A DNA stretch of 64,000 nt, from positions 1,240,001 through 1,304,000 of the forward strand of contig NZ_CP160402.1 of assembly GCF_040730185.1 (NCBI RefSeq), read 5' to 3'. The translations under genes were made by a program, and so were the position numbers. The notes beneath the pieces are model-generated. The model saw only the letters and a list, made by a program, of their open reading frames with translations, was not told where the DNA came from and ran no database searches. How positions within the stretch are numbered: position 1 is the first letter of the stretch; each line of letters starts with the position of its first letter. Below, piece by piece: positions 52,377 through 63,880 of the stretch. Source of the DNA: Streptomyces sp. Je 1-332. GTDB taxonomy: Bacteria > Actinomycetota > Actinomycetes > Streptomycetales > Streptomycetaceae.

Positions 52377-53492
52377 ATGGACCTCGATGTGCTGTACGAG
52401 ATCGACGTACCGAAGCCCTGGAACGGACCCCATCCGCACGGCCAGCGCACGGCCGAGCAGCGCGCCTATCGCGAGGCAGTGGAACAGATCCGGCTCGCGG
52501 ACCGCGTCGGCTTCCGCACCGTGTGGGCGGTGGAGCACCACTTCCGCGAGGGCCGTTCGCACTGCCCCGCGCCCGAGGTGCTCCTCGGCCATCTCGCGGC
52601 GCTCACCGAGCGGATACGCCTCGGTTTCGGCGTCACCCTCACCCCGTTCGGCTTCACTCCCCCGCAGCGGATCGCGGAGAAGGTCGCGGCGGTCGACGTA
52701 CTCTCGGACGGCCGCGTGGAGTGGGGCACAGGCCGTTCAACTCCCATGGAACAGACGGCATTCGGGGTCGATCGCGAGCAGTCGCGGTCCGACTGGCGCG
52801 AGGCGATCGAGATCGTGACGGGCATGTGGCGCGAGGAGTACTTCGCCTACGAGTCCGAACGGTTCAGCTTCCCCCGCCGGATGGTCACGCCGAAGCCGTT
52901 CCAGGACCCGCATCCGCCGTGCTGGATGGCGGCGACGTCCCCCGGTTCGGCGGAGGTGGCGGGCGCGGCGGGCCTCGGCCTGCTCTCCTTCTCGATCATG
53001 CAGCCGCTGGAGGTGATGGCCCGCCAGGTCGCCGCCTACCGAACGGCAGCGCGCACCCCCTCCCCCATCACGGACGTCACCACGGACCGCGTCAGCGCGT
53101 ACACGCTGGTGCACGTGGCGGACCGGCCCTCGCAGCGGGTCTGGGACTCGGTGGCCTGGTGGTACCGCAACCTCGCCCAGTTCACGCTCGACTGGGAACT
53201 GCCGCACCTCTCCCCCGACGAGCGCGAGCAGACGTTCCCCTTCCTCACCCCGATCATCGAAGGGCACGTCCCCGTCGAGGAGTTCAGCGACGGCGACATG
53301 ATCCTCATCGGCGACGCGGAGACCGTCGTCCGCAAGGCCAAGCGCTACGCCGACCTCGGCATCGACCAGCTCATCTGTTACGTCCAGTGGGGTTATCTGG
53401 AGCATCAGGAGATCCTGCGCACGATCGAGATCCTGGGCAAGGAAGTCATCCCGGAACTGGCGTCATACCGGCCACGGCGGTCGGCACCGTGA
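52377..53492 (+). CDS. LLM class flavin-dependent oxidoreductase
   Basis: The 371-residue luciferase-like protein starts at the ATG after GAGGGAGG. Motifs are RTVWAVEHHFREG, RIRLGFGVTLTPF and DVLSDGRVEWGTGRS, which suit an FMN- or reduced-flavin monooxygenase. It overlaps the following SDR gene by GTGA, so a two-step oxidation/reduction of one substrate is likely. The substrate is unknown. Confidence 0.9.
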   Translation: MDLDVLYEIDVPKPWNGPHPHGQRTAEQRAYREAVEQIRLADRVGFRTVWAVEHHFREGRSHCPAPEVLLGHLAALTERIRLGFGVTLTPFGFTPPQRIAEKVAAVDVLSDGRVEWGTGRSTPMEQTAFGVDREQSRSDWREAIEIVTGMWREEYFAYESERFSFPRRMVTPKPFQDPHPPCWMAATSPGSAEVAGAAGLGLLSFSIMQPLEVMARQVAAYRTAARTPSPITDVTTDRVSAYTLVHVADRPSQRVWDSVAWWYRNLAQFTLDWELPHLSPDEREQTFPFLTPIIEGHVPVEEFSDGDMILIGDAETVVRKAKRYADLGIDQLICYVQWGYLEHQEILRTIEILGKEVIPELASYRPRRSAP

Positions 53493-54319
53493 GCGGAGAA
53501 TCCCTCGACACTTCCGACACCCTAGACACCTCCCCCGTCCCCGACTACGCCGCCCTGCACCGCCTGGACGACCACGCCATCGTCCTCCTCGGAGCGGGCA
53601 ACGGCATCGGCCGCCAGACCGCGCACGCGCTCACGGCGGCGGGCGCGCGGGTCCTGTGCGTGGATCTCGACCAAGGCCGCGCGGAGGCCGTCGCCGCCGA
53701 GACGGGAGGTGTCCCGTACGTCGCGGACGTGACGAGGCGCGAAGAGGTACGGGAGCTCTTTGCCTACGCACGCCGGGAGTTGGGCACGGTGCACGGCGTC
53801 GTCGACATCGTGGGCATGGCCCGCTACGCACCCCTGGGCGAGCTGGACGACGCGTCCTGGGACTGGCACTTCTCCCTGGTCCTGCGGCACGCCTGGCTGG
53901 CGGTGCAGTACGGCGGTGAGGCGCTCGCCGACGCGGGCGGCGGCCCGCTGGTCTTCGTCGCGTCCGTGTCGGGCCTGACGGCAGCGCCCCTCCACGCGGC
54001 GTACGGCGCGGCCAAGGCGGGCCTGATCTCCCTGGTCCGCTCGGCGGCGGTGGAGTACGGCCCGCGCGGGGTACGGGTGAACGCGGTGGCGCCCGGAGTC
54101 GTCTGGACGCCGCGGGTGGCGGCCCTGATCGGCGAGGAGGGCCGCGAACTCAACGCGCGCGACGCTCCGTTGGCGCGGGTGGCCGAAACCTCGGACATCG
54201 CGTCGGCCCTGCTCTTCTTCGCCTCGCCACTGTCCTCGTACATCACCGGGCAGACGCTCGTCGTGGACGGCGGGGTAAGCGTGAAGTTCCCGTATCCGAC
54301 CATCGGGGGCGCACGGTGA
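53489..54319 (+). CDS. SDR family oxidoreductase
   Basis: The 276-residue protein is a classical short-chain dehydrogenase. The cofactor loop is GAGNGIGRQTA near residue 36. The catalytic part is SVSGLTAAPLHAAYGAAKAG, with S, Y and K in the usual spacing, and VNAVAPGVVWTP follows. The acidic VDLDQGRAE after strand 2 suggests NAD. It is coupled to the upstream flavin oxidoreductase. Confidence 0.92.
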   Translation: MSGESLDTSDTLDTSPVPDYAALHRLDDHAIVLLGAGNGIGRQTAHALTAAGARVLCVDLDQGRAEAVAAETGGVPYVADVTRREEVRELFAYARRELGTVHGVVDIVGMARYAPLGELDDASWDWHFSLVLRHAWLAVQYGGEALADAGGGPLVFVASVSGLTAAPLHAAYGAAKAGLISLVRSAAVEYGPRGVRVNAVAPGVVWTPRVAALIGEEGRELNARDAPLARVAETSDIASALLFFASPLSSYITGQTLVVDGGVSVKFPYPTIGGAR

Positions 54320-54323
54320 AGGG

Positions 54324-54360
54324 GCGCCCCCGATGGGGCGCGGGGAACTGCGCGACCAGC
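54324..54360 (+). repeat. Dispersed intergenic element, copy B
   Basis: GCGCCCC-CGAT-GGGGCGC forms the hairpin and runs into CGGGGAACTGCGCGACCAGC. It lies between the convergent SDR and guaB1 genes, five bases after the SDR stop, and may terminate both. Confidence 0.85.
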
Positions 54361-54403
54361 CGTGACGCACCCGCGGCCAAGTGCGCAGCTCCCCGCGGAG
54401 CGA

Positions 54404-55912
<1,509 letters not shown>

Positions 55913-56020
55913 TCAGTGTCCCATGCCCGGGGCGATGCGCCGCCTGGGATGATCACCCAGCCGGGCTGCCGAAGACCTGGTCGGATCCTCCAAGCGCCGC
56001 CCCGGACGGTCACCCTCCGC

Positions 56021-56398
56021 TCAGGAGCGCGTGCCGAGCGCGAGAACGATCTCCAGGCCGGTCCCGCGCTCCCGGGCGTACTCCACGGCATCCGTGAACA
56101 CCTCCTGGGCGACGATCCACTCCTGGGGGGCGGCCTCGGCGTACTCCTGCCAGGCGGTGACGGCGAGGAGCCGTCCGGGCGCGGCGGACGCGGCACCCAG
56201 GTCGGTGAGGCAGTCGGCGAGCGCGTCCCAGTTGCGCCCGAACCACTCGGGCAGGTCGAGCGCGCGGGCGCAGCGCTCCATGAAGGCGGCCTTGTCGCGC
56301 ACGCCGCTCAGGTCGAGCGAGACGGTGGCCATACCGGCGGCACGGACGGCCTCCAGCACGGGCGTCAGCGGCTCCGGGGGCAGCTGTTCGGGCGTCAT
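56021..56398 (-). CDS. Barstar family ribonuclease inhibitor
   Basis: The 125-residue protein has the barstar fold signature: LDLSGVRDKAAFMERCARAL followed by WFGRNWDALADCLTDL. It lacks a signal peptide, so it protects the cytoplasm. Its ATG overlaps the stop of the ribonuclease-like lipoprotein gene (ATGA). Length is slightly above that of classical barstar. Confidence 0.9.
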   Translation of the reverse strand: MTPEQLPPEPLTPVLEAVRAAGMATVSLDLSGVRDKAAFMERCARALDLPEWFGRNWDALADCLTDLGAASAAPGRLLAVTAWQEYAEAAPQEWIVAQEVFTDAVEYARERGTGLEIVLALGTRS

Positions 56399-56805
56399 CT
56401 CAGTACCGCCTTGAAGGACGCGTAGTGGTCGTCCGTGTAGTAGGTCTCGCCACCGCTCCCGGTGACGATCCGCCGCGCGCCCCGGTCGCGTTCGCCGGGG
56501 GTGGGGACGGTGTACTCGCGGTAGTGGCCGCGCCGCTGCTTCGGCAGCTCGCCCTCGAAGTTGCCGAAGACGGAGCCGTCCTTGGCGTACGGGAACGGCC
56601 CCCCGTCATCGATGAGCCGCAACGTCCGCCGCGCCTCGGCGGGCAGCCGGCCGGCCTGGACGGCGGGCATGCCGTGCGGCGCCCATGCGGGGGCGGACGC
56701 GGAGGCTTCCGCTCTGCTGCCGCCGCCCGAGGAACACCCGGTGACGAGGACGGTCAGGCAGACAAGGGCCGCACCCAGCGCCCGGGGTACGAACCGGAGC
56801 ATCAT
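56395..56805 (-). CDS. Barnase-like ribonuclease lipoprotein
   Basis: The 136-residue precursor has a lipoprotein signal ending VLVTGC with the cysteine at residue 24. The mature part looks like a microbial guanyl ribonuclease: FGNFEGELP holds the general base glutamate, GARRIVTG the arginine, and TDDHYASF the histidine near the C-terminus. It should be tethered outside the membrane and is paired with a cytoplasmic barstar, whose gene overlaps by four bases. Confidence 0.85.
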   Translation of the reverse strand: MMLRFVPRALGAALVCLTVLVTGCSSGGGSRAEASASAPAWAPHGMPAVQAGRLPAEARRTLRLIDDGGPFPYAKDGSVFGNFEGELPKQRRGHYREYTVPTPGERDRGARRIVTGSGGETYYTDDHYASFKAVLR

Positions 56806-56840
56806 GGGCCAGATGCTCCCATGGCCGGCCCCGAGCCGCA

Positions 56841-56880
56841 GCGCCCCGAAGGGGCGCGGGGAACTGCGCGGCCAGCCACA
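56841..56880 (+). repeat. Dispersed intergenic element, copy C
   Basis: GCGCCCC-GAA-GGGGCGC is followed by GGGGAACTGCGCGGCCAGCC. It lies 17 bases after the SorC gene stop and 36 bases before the ribonuclease gene, both minus strand. Confidence 0.85.
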
Positions 56881-56896
56881 GCGCGCCCGCAGGCAG

Positions 56897-57919
56897 TCAG
56901 CTACCGTCCGGGTCCGCCCGATCCAACGCAGGATGCGGAGTGTGCCCCATCACCATCAACTGATCAGCCGCAGCCGTGTCCGTGACGAGGCTGGTCACAA
57001 GTCCCGAACGCAGCACAGCGTCAATCGCGGCAGCCTTACGCTGCCCGCCCGCGATGGCGACCACCTCAGGAATCCGTCGAAGCCGGTCGGCTTCCACGGT
57101 GATGCACCGCTCCCCCAGGTCCCGCCCGACCCTGCGCCCCTCGGCATCGAAGAGGTGCGCGGACATCTCGGCGGCGACGCCCAGCGACGCGTAATGCGCA
57201 CGCTCCTCGTCGCTGAGCATGTCGTGGACGGTGGAGATGCCGGGCTCCCAGGAGCCGATGGAGACCGCGGCGACGGTGACCTTGTCGAAGTACTCAAACG
57301 CCCGCGCGATCCCGGTCTGGTTCCGCAACGCGGCGGCCGTGGCCGGGTCCGGCAGCAGCATCGGCGCGTAGATGGGGTGGGCCTCGCCGCCCGAGACCTG
57401 CGCGGCACGCCGCACGGCCTCGACCGAGCCGCGCTCAGCGGTCCCCGCGTCGTACACACCCGTCAGCTGCACCACGGTGCACGGCGGCAGCTGGTCGAGG
57501 GCGGCGGCCATGTGGATGGTCGAGCGTCCCCACGCGAGTCCGAGGACGTCGCCCTCGGTGACCAGTTCGCCGAGCAGATCGGCCGCGACCTCGCCGAGGT
57601 TCTCGGGGTCGGGCGACTCGTCGATCTCGTCGGCGGGCGCCGGCGACTCGACGACGACCGCGTGCCGCAGGCCGTAGCGGGCGCGCAGCGCGTCCGAGCG
57701 CTCCGCGTCGAGCTCGGCGGGCACACGGATCTCGATCCGTACGAGGTCACGTTCGAGAGCCGTCTCCAGGACCCTGGCCACCTTGAAGCGGCTCACGCCG
57801 AACTCCTCGGCGATCTGGATCTTCGACTTGCCCTCGAGATAGAAGCGGCGGGCCATGGCCGCCGCCTGCACCAGCTCCGCGGGTCCCATCCGCATGGCTG
57901 ACCGGCCGCCCGTCGACAC
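56897..57919 (-). CDS. SorC/DeoR-type sugar-binding regulator
   Basis: The 340-residue protein has an N-terminal helix-turn-helix (about residues 20-60, KSKIQIAEEFGVSRFKVARV) and a large sugar-phosphate binding domain (about 70-330) with GLAWGRSTIHMAAAL. Start is GTG seven bases after GAGGAG. Direct repeats just upstream may be its operator. It is next to rpe, which hints at a pentose phosphate effector. Confidence 0.9.
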   Translation of the reverse strand: MSTGGRSAMRMGPAELVQAAAMARRFYLEGKSKIQIAEEFGVSRFKVARVLETALERDLVRIEIRVPAELDAERSDALRARYGLRHAVVVESPAPADEIDESPDPENLGEVAADLLGELVTEGDVLGLAWGRSTIHMAAALDQLPPCTVVQLTGVYDAGTAERGSVEAVRRAAQVSGGEAHPIYAPMLLPDPATAAALRNQTGIARAFEYFDKVTVAAVSIGSWEPGISTVHDMLSDEERAHYASLGVAAEMSAHLFDAEGRRVGRDLGERCITVEADRLRRIPEVVAIAGGQRKAAAIDAVLRSGLVTSLVTDTAAADQLMVMGHTPHPALDRADPDGS

Positions 57920-57932
57920 GACGATCTCCTCA

Positions 57933-57972
57933 CTGTCATTTCACGACTGTCATTTCAAGCATCTGTCGTTCA
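57933..57972. promoter_or_regulatory. Three direct repeats before the SorC gene
   Basis: CTGTCATTTCA occurs at 57933 and 57947, and CTGTCGTTCA at 57963. They start 14 bases upstream of the sorC start codon. SorC tetramers bind repeated sites, so autoregulation is likely. Confidence 0.5.
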
Positions 57973-58117
57973 CGCGTTCACACACATCGGTGTGGGCTTC
58001 GCGCGCATGGCCACGGCTTCTCGCGCATTGCCGCAGCGCAACCTGGGTTCGCCGTTCATCCTTGCAGATCTGACGTACTTGATCAGCCCCGAAGGACTGC
58101 GTTCACGTATTGGTGGC

Positions 58118-58804
58118 TCAGTGGCCGCACGCCCATGCCGCCGTGGACGTCGCCCCGGCCGCCTGGGTGCGCAGTGCACGTACCGCCGCGGACGGGTCGT
58201 CGGCCCCGTACACCGCCGAGCCGGCCACGAAGACGTCGGCGCCGGCCTCGGCGCAGCGCTCGATGGTCTCGGCGGAGACGCCGCCGTCGACCTGGAGCCA
58301 GAGTTCGAGGCCGTGCTTGCTGATCAACTCGCGGGTGCGACGGATCTTCGGGAGCATGATGTCGAGGAACGCCTGGCCGCCGAACCCCGGCTCGACGGTC
58401 ATGATCAGCAGCATGTCGAGCTCGGAGAGCAGGTCCTCGTACGGCTCGATGGGCGTCGCGGGCTTCAGCGCCATGGAGGCGCGGGCGCCCTGGGCGCGGA
58501 TCTCGCGGGCCAGGCGGACGGGAGCGGCGGCCGCCTCCACGTGGAAGGTGACCGATCCGGCGCCCGCTTCGACGTACTGCGGAGCCCAGCGATCGACGTC
58601 CTCGATCATCAGGTGGCAGTCCAGCGGTGTGTCCGTCGCTCGGGCGAGAGACTCTACGACCGGCACCCCGAGGGTGAGGTTGGGAACGAAGTGGTTGTCC
58701 ATGACGTCGACATGGAGCCAGTCGGCACCTTCGACCGCCCTTGCCTCCTCGGCAAGGCGGGCGAAATCCGCGGACAGGATGCTGGGGTTGATCTGCACGG
58801 CCAT
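58118..58804 (-). CDS. rpe: Ribulose-phosphate 3-epimerase
   Basis: The 228-residue TIM barrel has the family motifs [32 protein letters not shown] (metal ligands H and D), [12 protein letters not shown] and [12 protein letters not shown]. It interconverts ribulose 5-phosphate and xylulose 5-phosphate. It also feeds the DHBP synthase branch of riboflavin synthesis through ribulose 5-phosphate. Start is ATG at 58804. Confidence 0.97.
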   Translation of the reverse strand: MAVQINPSILSADFARLAEEARAVEGADWLHVDVMDNHFVPNLTLGVPVVESLARATDTPLDCHLMIEDVDRWAPQYVEAGAGSVTFHVEAAAAPVRLAREIRAQGARASMALKPATPIEPYEDLLSELDMLLIMTVEPGFGGQAFLDIMLPKIRRTRELISKHGLELWLQVDGGVSAETIERCAEAGADVFVAGSAVYGADDPSAAVRALRTQAAGATSTAAWACGH

Positions 58805-58936
58805 GCCCCAAGACTGCCATGTCCCGTGCCCGTTGCCCTCCGCGGTCCGTAGCGTGAGCCAACGGGCTCCTTTGACCATGGACCGCGTGCCATGCTGGGC
58901 GGTCCACCGGGACGACGTGGGGCAGCGGGGGTAGCC

Positions 58937-61147
58937 ATGCCGGACGAACGGTCGGACGTGCGGTCGCACGGGCAGCCCGGGGGCCGGCGCCGGGCGGGCC
59001 GAGGAGTGGCCTGGCTGGTGTGCGGGCGGCGCACCAAGTGGCTCGTGGTGCTGTTCTGGCTGGTGGTGATCGTGGCCGCCGCGCCGCTCGCGCAGAAGCT
59101 CACGGACGCCCAGGACAACCAGGCGTCGTCCTGGCTGCCGGGTTCCGCGGAGTCCACCCAAGTCCTGGACATCTCCGAGGAGTTCAGGCCCGAACAGATT
59201 CCCGCGATCGTGGTGTACGCCCGCGACGGCGGTCTCACCGCCGAGGACCGCGCGCGGATCACCGAGGACCTCGGCGAGCTCAAGGAGCTGCGCGCCCACG
59301 GCGTGCGGGGCCAGGAGACCCGCGGCCCGCTCTTCGACACGAAGAGGCCCGCCGCCGCCGAGGCGGCGCAGATCTTCGTGCCCATCACCATGGACGAGAA
59401 GGGCTGGGAGCGGATCACGCCCGCCGTCGAGTCCATGCGTGAGCGCGTGGGGGAGAGCGCGGGCGGCCTCTCGGTGTACGTCACGGGGCCAGGCGGTACG
59501 TCGGCCGACTTCTCCGAGGCGTTCGAGGGCATCGACTCGACGCTGCTCCTCTCGGCGGCCGGCGTCGTCATCGTCATCCTCCTGATCACCTACCGCAGCC
59601 CGGTCCTGCTGTTCGTCCCGCTGCTCGCGGCGGTCGTCTCCCTGTTCGCCGCGCAGGCGCTGATCTACCTCCTGGCCGAGCACGCGGGCCTGACGGTCAA
59701 CGGCCAGAGCGCGGGCATCTTGACGGTCCTCGTCTTCGGCGCGGGGACGGACTATGCCCTGCTCCTGGTCGCTCGCTACCGCGAAGAACTGCGCCGCCAC
59801 GAGGACCGGCACGAGGCGATGCAGCTCGCCCTGCACCGGGCGGGCCCCGCGGTCATCGCGTCCGGCGCCACGGTCGTGGTCAGCATGCTCGTCCTGCTCA
59901 CCGCCGACATGAACTCGACGCGCGGCCTTGGCCCCGTGGCCGCCATCGGCGTCGCGGTCGCCCTGCTGGCGATGCTGTCGCTGTTCCCCGCGCTCCTGGT
60001 GGTCTGCGGCCGGTGGCTGTTCTGGCCGCTGATCCCGCACAACGGCTCGCAGGAGCCCACCGAGCGCGGCGTCTGGGCCCGCATGGGCCGCCGTATCGCC
60101 CATCGCCCGCGCCTGACCTGGGGCATCACGGCGGTGGCGCTCGCGGCGCTGGCACTCGGCCTGACGCAGCTGCGCGCCGAGGGGCTCAGCAACGCCGACT
60201 CCTTCACGGACAAGCGGGACTCGATCGTGGGCCAGGAGGTGCAGGGGAAGTACTTCCCCGCGGGCAGCGGTGACCCGCTGGTGATCGTGGCGGAGGCGGA
60301 CCGGGGCGACGCGGTGCGCGACGCGGTCGCGAAGACGCGGGGTGTGGACCCCGCGAGCGTCGGCGTACCGCCGGGGACCAAGGCGGAGGCCGGGGGCCGG
60401 GTCCTGTTCGAGGCGACACCGACCGCCGCTGCCGACAGCGAGGCGGCCAAGCAGACCGTGGAGCGGGTGCGCGACGCGGTGCACGCCGTGCCCGACGCGG
60501 ACGCGAAGGTGGGCGGCGGCACGGCGGCTCTCCTGGACATGGACCGCGCGACGGCCCACGACAACAAGCTGGTGATCCCGCTCGTCCTCGTGGTCGTCCT
60601 GCTGATCCTCGCGGTGCTGCTGCGCGCCCTGGTCGCGCCGCTGCTCCTGATCGCGACGGTGGTGCTCTCCTTCTCCGCCGCGCTCGGCATCAGCGCGCTC
60701 GCCTTCCGCCACCTCTTCGACTACGCGGGCGAGTCCACGGACTTCCCGCTCTTCGTCTTCGTGTTCCTGGTGGCGCTCGGCATCGACTACAACATCTTCC
60801 TGTCGACCCGCATCCGTGAGGAGGCGGGCCGCCAGGGCACCCGTGCGGGCGTGGTGACGGGCCTCGCCGCGACCGGCGCGGTCATCACGTCGGCGGGCCT
60901 GGTGCTCGCGGGCACCTTCGCCGCGCTCGGCACGCTCCCGATGGTGGCGTTCGCCGAGATCGGCTTCGCGGTCGCGCTCGGCGTCCTGCTCGACACCTTC
61001 GTCGTACGGTCCGTCCTGGTCACCGCGCTGTTCCTGGACGTGGGCCCGAAGGTGTGGTGGCCGCACGCCCTGAGCAAGGACCCGGCGGCCTCCCGTACGC
61101 CCGCTCCCGCGAAGACTGTCTCAGGCGGTCCGCCGGATCAGGGCTAG
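58937..61147 (+). CDS. MMPL family (RND) transporter
   Basis: I start at the ATG after GGGGG, giving 736 residues. The pattern is one helix (about residues 35-55), an exterior loop, five or six helices (about 200-370), a second loop, and five or six helices (about 540-710). [19 protein letters not shown] and [16 protein letters not shown] are the MMPL signatures with the aspartate-tyrosine pairs that carry protons. It exports a lipid or drug-like compound. It overlaps the convergent rsmB by 27 bases. Confidence 0.92.
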   Translation: MPDERSDVRSHGQPGGRRRAGRGVAWLVCGRRTKWLVVLFWLVVIVAAAPLAQKLTDAQDNQASSWLPGSAESTQVLDISEEFRPEQIPAIVVYARDGGLTAEDRARITEDLGELKELRAHGVRGQETRGPLFDTKRPAAAEAAQIFVPITMDEKGWERITPAVESMRERVGESAGGLSVYVTGPGGTSADFSEAFEGIDSTLLLSAAGVVIVILLITYRSPVLLFVPLLAAVVSLFAAQALIYLLAEHAGLTVNGQSAGILTVLVFGAGTDYALLLVARYREELRRHEDRHEAMQLALHRAGPAVIASGATVVVSMLVLLTADMNSTRGLGPVAAIGVAVALLAMLSLFPALLVVCGRWLFWPLIPHNGSQEPTERGVWARMGRRIAHRPRLTWGITAVALAALALGLTQLRAEGLSNADSFTDKRDSIVGQEVQGKYFPAGSGDPLVIVAEADRGDAVRDAVAKTRGVDPASVGVPPGTKAEAGGRVLFEATPTAAADSEAAKQTVERVRDAVHAVPDADAKVGGGTAALLDMDRATAHDNKLVIPLVLVVVLLILAVLLRALVAPLLLIATVVLSFSAALGISALAFRHLFDYAGESTDFPLFVFVFLVALGIDYNIFLSTRIREEAGRQGTRAGVVTGLAATGAVITSAGLVLAGTFAALGTLPMVAFAEIGFAVALGVLLDTFVVRSVLVTALFLDVGPKVWWPHALSKDPAASRTPAPAKTVSGGPPDQG

Positions 61148-62590
61148 GTACATCGCGTCCGTGCCGTGCAGATGCGGCCACAGCTGGACGTCGGGCCCGT
61201 CACCGAGCGCAGGAACGCCCGGCATCAGCGGCCGCGCGTCGATGAGTTCGGCCCCCTCGTGCTGCTTGAGCACGTCGTCGACGACGGCACGGGTCTCCGC
61301 GAGGTGCGGTGAACAGGTGGCGTAGCCGACGACGCCGCCGACGCGCACGGACTCCAACGCCGTGCGCAGCAGCCCTCGTTGGAGCGGCGCGAAGCCCTCC
61401 AGGTCCTCCGGGCGGCGCCGCCAGCGGGCCTCGGGGCGGCGGCGCAGGGCGCCGAGTCCCGTGCAGGGCACGTCCATCAGGACCCGGTCGAAGGTGCCGG
61501 GCTGCCACGGCGGCCGGGTGCCGTCGGCGGCGATGACCTCGTACGGGCCCGGGTTGCCCCGCAGGGCCTGCGCGACGAGACGGGCACGGTGCGGCTGCTT
61601 CTCCGCGGCGAGGAGGGCGGCGCCCCGCCCGGAGGCGAGGCCCGCGAGCATGGCGGCCTTGCCGCCGGGGCCCGCGCATCCGTCGAGCCACTTCTCGTCC
61701 CGCCCCTCGATCGGGGCGTTCGCGAGTGCGATCGCGACGAGCTGGCTGCCCTCGTCCTGGACACCGGCGCGGCCGTCGCGCACGGCCTCGATCGACCCCG
61801 GCTCGCCGCCTTCGCTGAGCCGCACGGCGTACGGCGACCAGCGCCCCGGCAGCGCGGACTCCTCACCCACGGTGTCGAGGAGTTCATCGGCGGTGGAGCG
61901 TCCTGGGCGGGCCACGAGGGTCACTTCGGGCCGCTCGTTGTCCGCGTCCAGAAGGTCCTCGATGCCCGCGCGTCCGCCGCCGAGCGCGTCCCAGAGCGCG
62001 GAGACGACCCAGCGCGGGTGGGAGTGGACGACGGCGAGGTGGTCCTCGGCGTCCTCGTCGTAGGAGGGCGCGACCTTCGCCACCCACCCGTCGAGATCAT
62101 CGGCGGCGACCTTGCGGAGCACCGCGTTGACGAACTTGGCCCGCCCGTCGCCCAGTACGACCCGTGCCAGTTCCACGGAGGCGGAGACGGCGGCGTGCGT
62201 CGGGATGCGCGTCCCGAGCAACTGGTGAACGCCCATGTTCAGCACATCGAGGACCGGCGGGTCGACCTCGCGCAGCGGCCGGTCGATGCAGGCGGCCACG
62301 ATCGCGTCGTACGTCCCCTGCCTGCGCAGTGTCCCGTAGACCAGCTCGGTGGCGAGCGCCGCGTCACGCGCGTCGAAGTCGCCCTTGTCGCGCGCCTTGC
62401 GCAGCAGTGGCGGCAGGACGAGGTTCGCGTAGGCGTCGCGCTCGTCCACGGCCCGCAACGCCTCGAAGGCGAGGAAACGGACCGGGTCCTTCTTGGGACG
62501 GCGGTGGGGCTTGCCGGGCTTACCGGGCTTGGCTGCGGGCTTACCGGAGTTGCCCTGCTTCTGGGGACGCCGGCTGGGCTGGTCGTTCAA
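61121..62590 (-). CDS. rsmB: 16S rRNA m5C967 methyltransferase
   Basis: The 489-residue protein starts at a TTG after GGAGC. A basic Lys/Pro-rich head is followed by a NusB-like RNA-binding domain (about residues 35-170). The methyltransferase has the SAM loop DGCAGPGGKA and two catalytic cysteines in DVPCTGLGALRRRPE and YATCSPHLAE. It methylates cytosine in 16S rRNA. It lies 34 bases after fmt. Confidence 0.95.
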   Translation of the reverse strand: MNDQPSRRPQKQGNSGKPAAKPGKPGKPHRRPKKDPVRFLAFEALRAVDERDAYANLVLPPLLRKARDKGDFDARDAALATELVYGTLRRQGTYDAIVAACIDRPLREVDPPVLDVLNMGVHQLLGTRIPTHAAVSASVELARVVLGDGRAKFVNAVLRKVAADDLDGWVAKVAPSYDEDAEDHLAVVHSHPRWVVSALWDALGGGRAGIEDLLDADNERPEVTLVARPGRSTADELLDTVGEESALPGRWSPYAVRLSEGGEPGSIEAVRDGRAGVQDEGSQLVAIALANAPIEGRDEKWLDGCAGPGGKAAMLAGLASGRGAALLAAEKQPHRARLVAQALRGNPGPYEVIAADGTRPPWQPGTFDRVLMDVPCTGLGALRRRPEARWRRRPEDLEGFAPLQRGLLRTALESVRVGGVVGYATCSPHLAETRAVVDDVLKQHEGAELIDARPLMPGVPALGDGPDVQLWPHLHGTDAMYLALIRRTA

Positions 62591-62624
62591 AGGTGCTCCG
62601 CTAATGGATGGGGGCCGAACCTGT

Positions 62625-63569
62625 TCAGCCTACGTCGGTCGCGCCGAGCAGCTCACCCGGGGCGATCCGCACCCCGCGCGCCCAGTCGGCACCGCGCATC
62701 GGCTTCTTGCCCTGTGGCTGGACCCAGAGCAGCTCCACGGCGTGCGAGCCGGTACCGACGTACACGTTGTTCTTTGCGGCGCCGAGCTCGCCGGGAGCGA
62801 GGTCGGTGCGGTCCGCGACGAGCGCGGACTGGATGATCTTCAACCGCTCGCCGCGGAACACCGACCAGGCGCCGGGCGCCGGGGTGCAGCCACGCACGAC
62901 GCGGTCGACGCGCAGAGCGGGGGCCGCCCAGTCCACCTGGGCGTCCTCGACGGTGATCTTCGGGGCGAGGGTGACACCGTCGGCGGGCTGCGGTACGGCC
63001 TTCAGGGAGCCGTCCTCGATGCCGTCCATGGTGGCGGCGAGCAGTCCGGAGCCGGCGAAGGCGAGGCGGGTGAGCAGGTCGCCGCTGGTGTCGGTGGCCC
63101 GGACGACCTCGGTGACGGTCCCGTACACCGGCCCGGAGTCGAGCCCCTGCTCGATCAGGAAGGTGGAAGCCCCGGTGATCTCGTCGCCCGCCATCACGGC
63201 GTGCTGCACGGGCGCTGCTCCACGCCAGGCGGGCAGCAGCGAGAAGTGCAGATTGACCCAGCCGCGGGCCGGGACGTCCAGGGCGGCCTTGGGCAGCAGA
63301 GCCCCGTAGGCGACGACCGGGCAGCAGTCGGGCCCGATCTCCCGAAGTCGCGCCAGGAACTCCTCGTCGCGCGGCTTCGCGGGCTTGAGCACCTCGATGC
63401 CGGCTTCCTCCGCGCGCTGGGCGACGGGGCTCGCGACGAGCCTGCGGCCGCGGCCGGCGGGGGCGTCGGGCCGGGTGACGACGGCGGCCACCTCGTGCCG
63501 GTCGGAGGCGATCAGGGCGTCCAGGGCGGGGACGGCGACCTCGGGGGTGCCTGCGAAGACGAGCTTCAT
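62625..63569 (-). CDS. fmt: Methionyl-tRNA formyltransferase
   Basis: The 314-residue enzyme has the formyltransferase domain with [20 protein letters not shown] at the start and [15 protein letters not shown] around the formyl-donor site. Its C-terminal OB-like domain runs from about residue 205. It formylates initiator Met-tRNA with 10-formyltetrahydrofolate. Start is ATG at 63569. It heads an fmt-rsmB operon. Confidence 0.97.
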   Translation of the reverse strand: MKLVFAGTPEVAVPALDALIASDRHEVAAVVTRPDAPAGRGRRLVASPVAQRAEEAGIEVLKPAKPRDEEFLARLREIGPDCCPVVAYGALLPKAALDVPARGWVNLHFSLLPAWRGAAPVQHAVMAGDEITGASTFLIEQGLDSGPVYGTVTEVVRATDTSGDLLTRLAFAGSGLLAATMDGIEDGSLKAVPQPADGVTLAPKITVEDAQVDWAAPALRVDRVVRGCTPAPGAWSVFRGERLKIIQSALVADRTDLAPGELGAAKNNVYVGTGSHAVELLWVQPQGKKPMRGADWARGVRIAPGELLGATDVG

Positions 63570-63803
63570 CGGTGGCTGTCGGCCTCTCGGGACGGAAACG
63601 TACGGCGAGCGCACCAGTCTATGAGCCCCTCCCCCGACCCGCGCCCCACGGGGGCGTTGACCGCGCTGGGCGGCTCCGGGAGAGCTTCGCGCGACGGCCT
63701 CACACCGCACCGCACCGCTCGCGGCGGGGGCGTACGTGTGGCCGCGCGCCCCGTGCAGATGCGTACGCGCCCCCGCACCGTGACCCCACACGAACTAGCG
63801 CGT

Positions 63804-63855
63804 TGGTCAAGAAAGAGTTGACCACAACGGGCCGCGCATGCGGCCCGATCCTTTT
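63804..63855 (+). promoter_or_regulatory. Two consecutive hairpins upstream of the last gene
   Basis: TGGTCAA (63804-63810) and TTGACCA (63818-63824) form the first inverted repeat. CGGGCCGC-GCAT-GCGGCCCG (63828-63847) is a perfect stem followed by ATCCTTTT, unusually T-rich for this genome. The pair lies 26 bases before the ATG at 63881 and could be a leader attenuator. The remainder of the gap 63570-63803 shows nothing clear. Confidence 0.45.
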
Positions 63856-63880
63856 CAACGCCGGTTCGAGAGGCTTGTTC

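Noticed and set aside
58118..61066. A 982-codon minus-strand open frame
   Set aside because: The rpe gene ends at its ATG at 58804. The extension is antisense to the MMPL transporter and is His/Arg/Asp-rich without family features.
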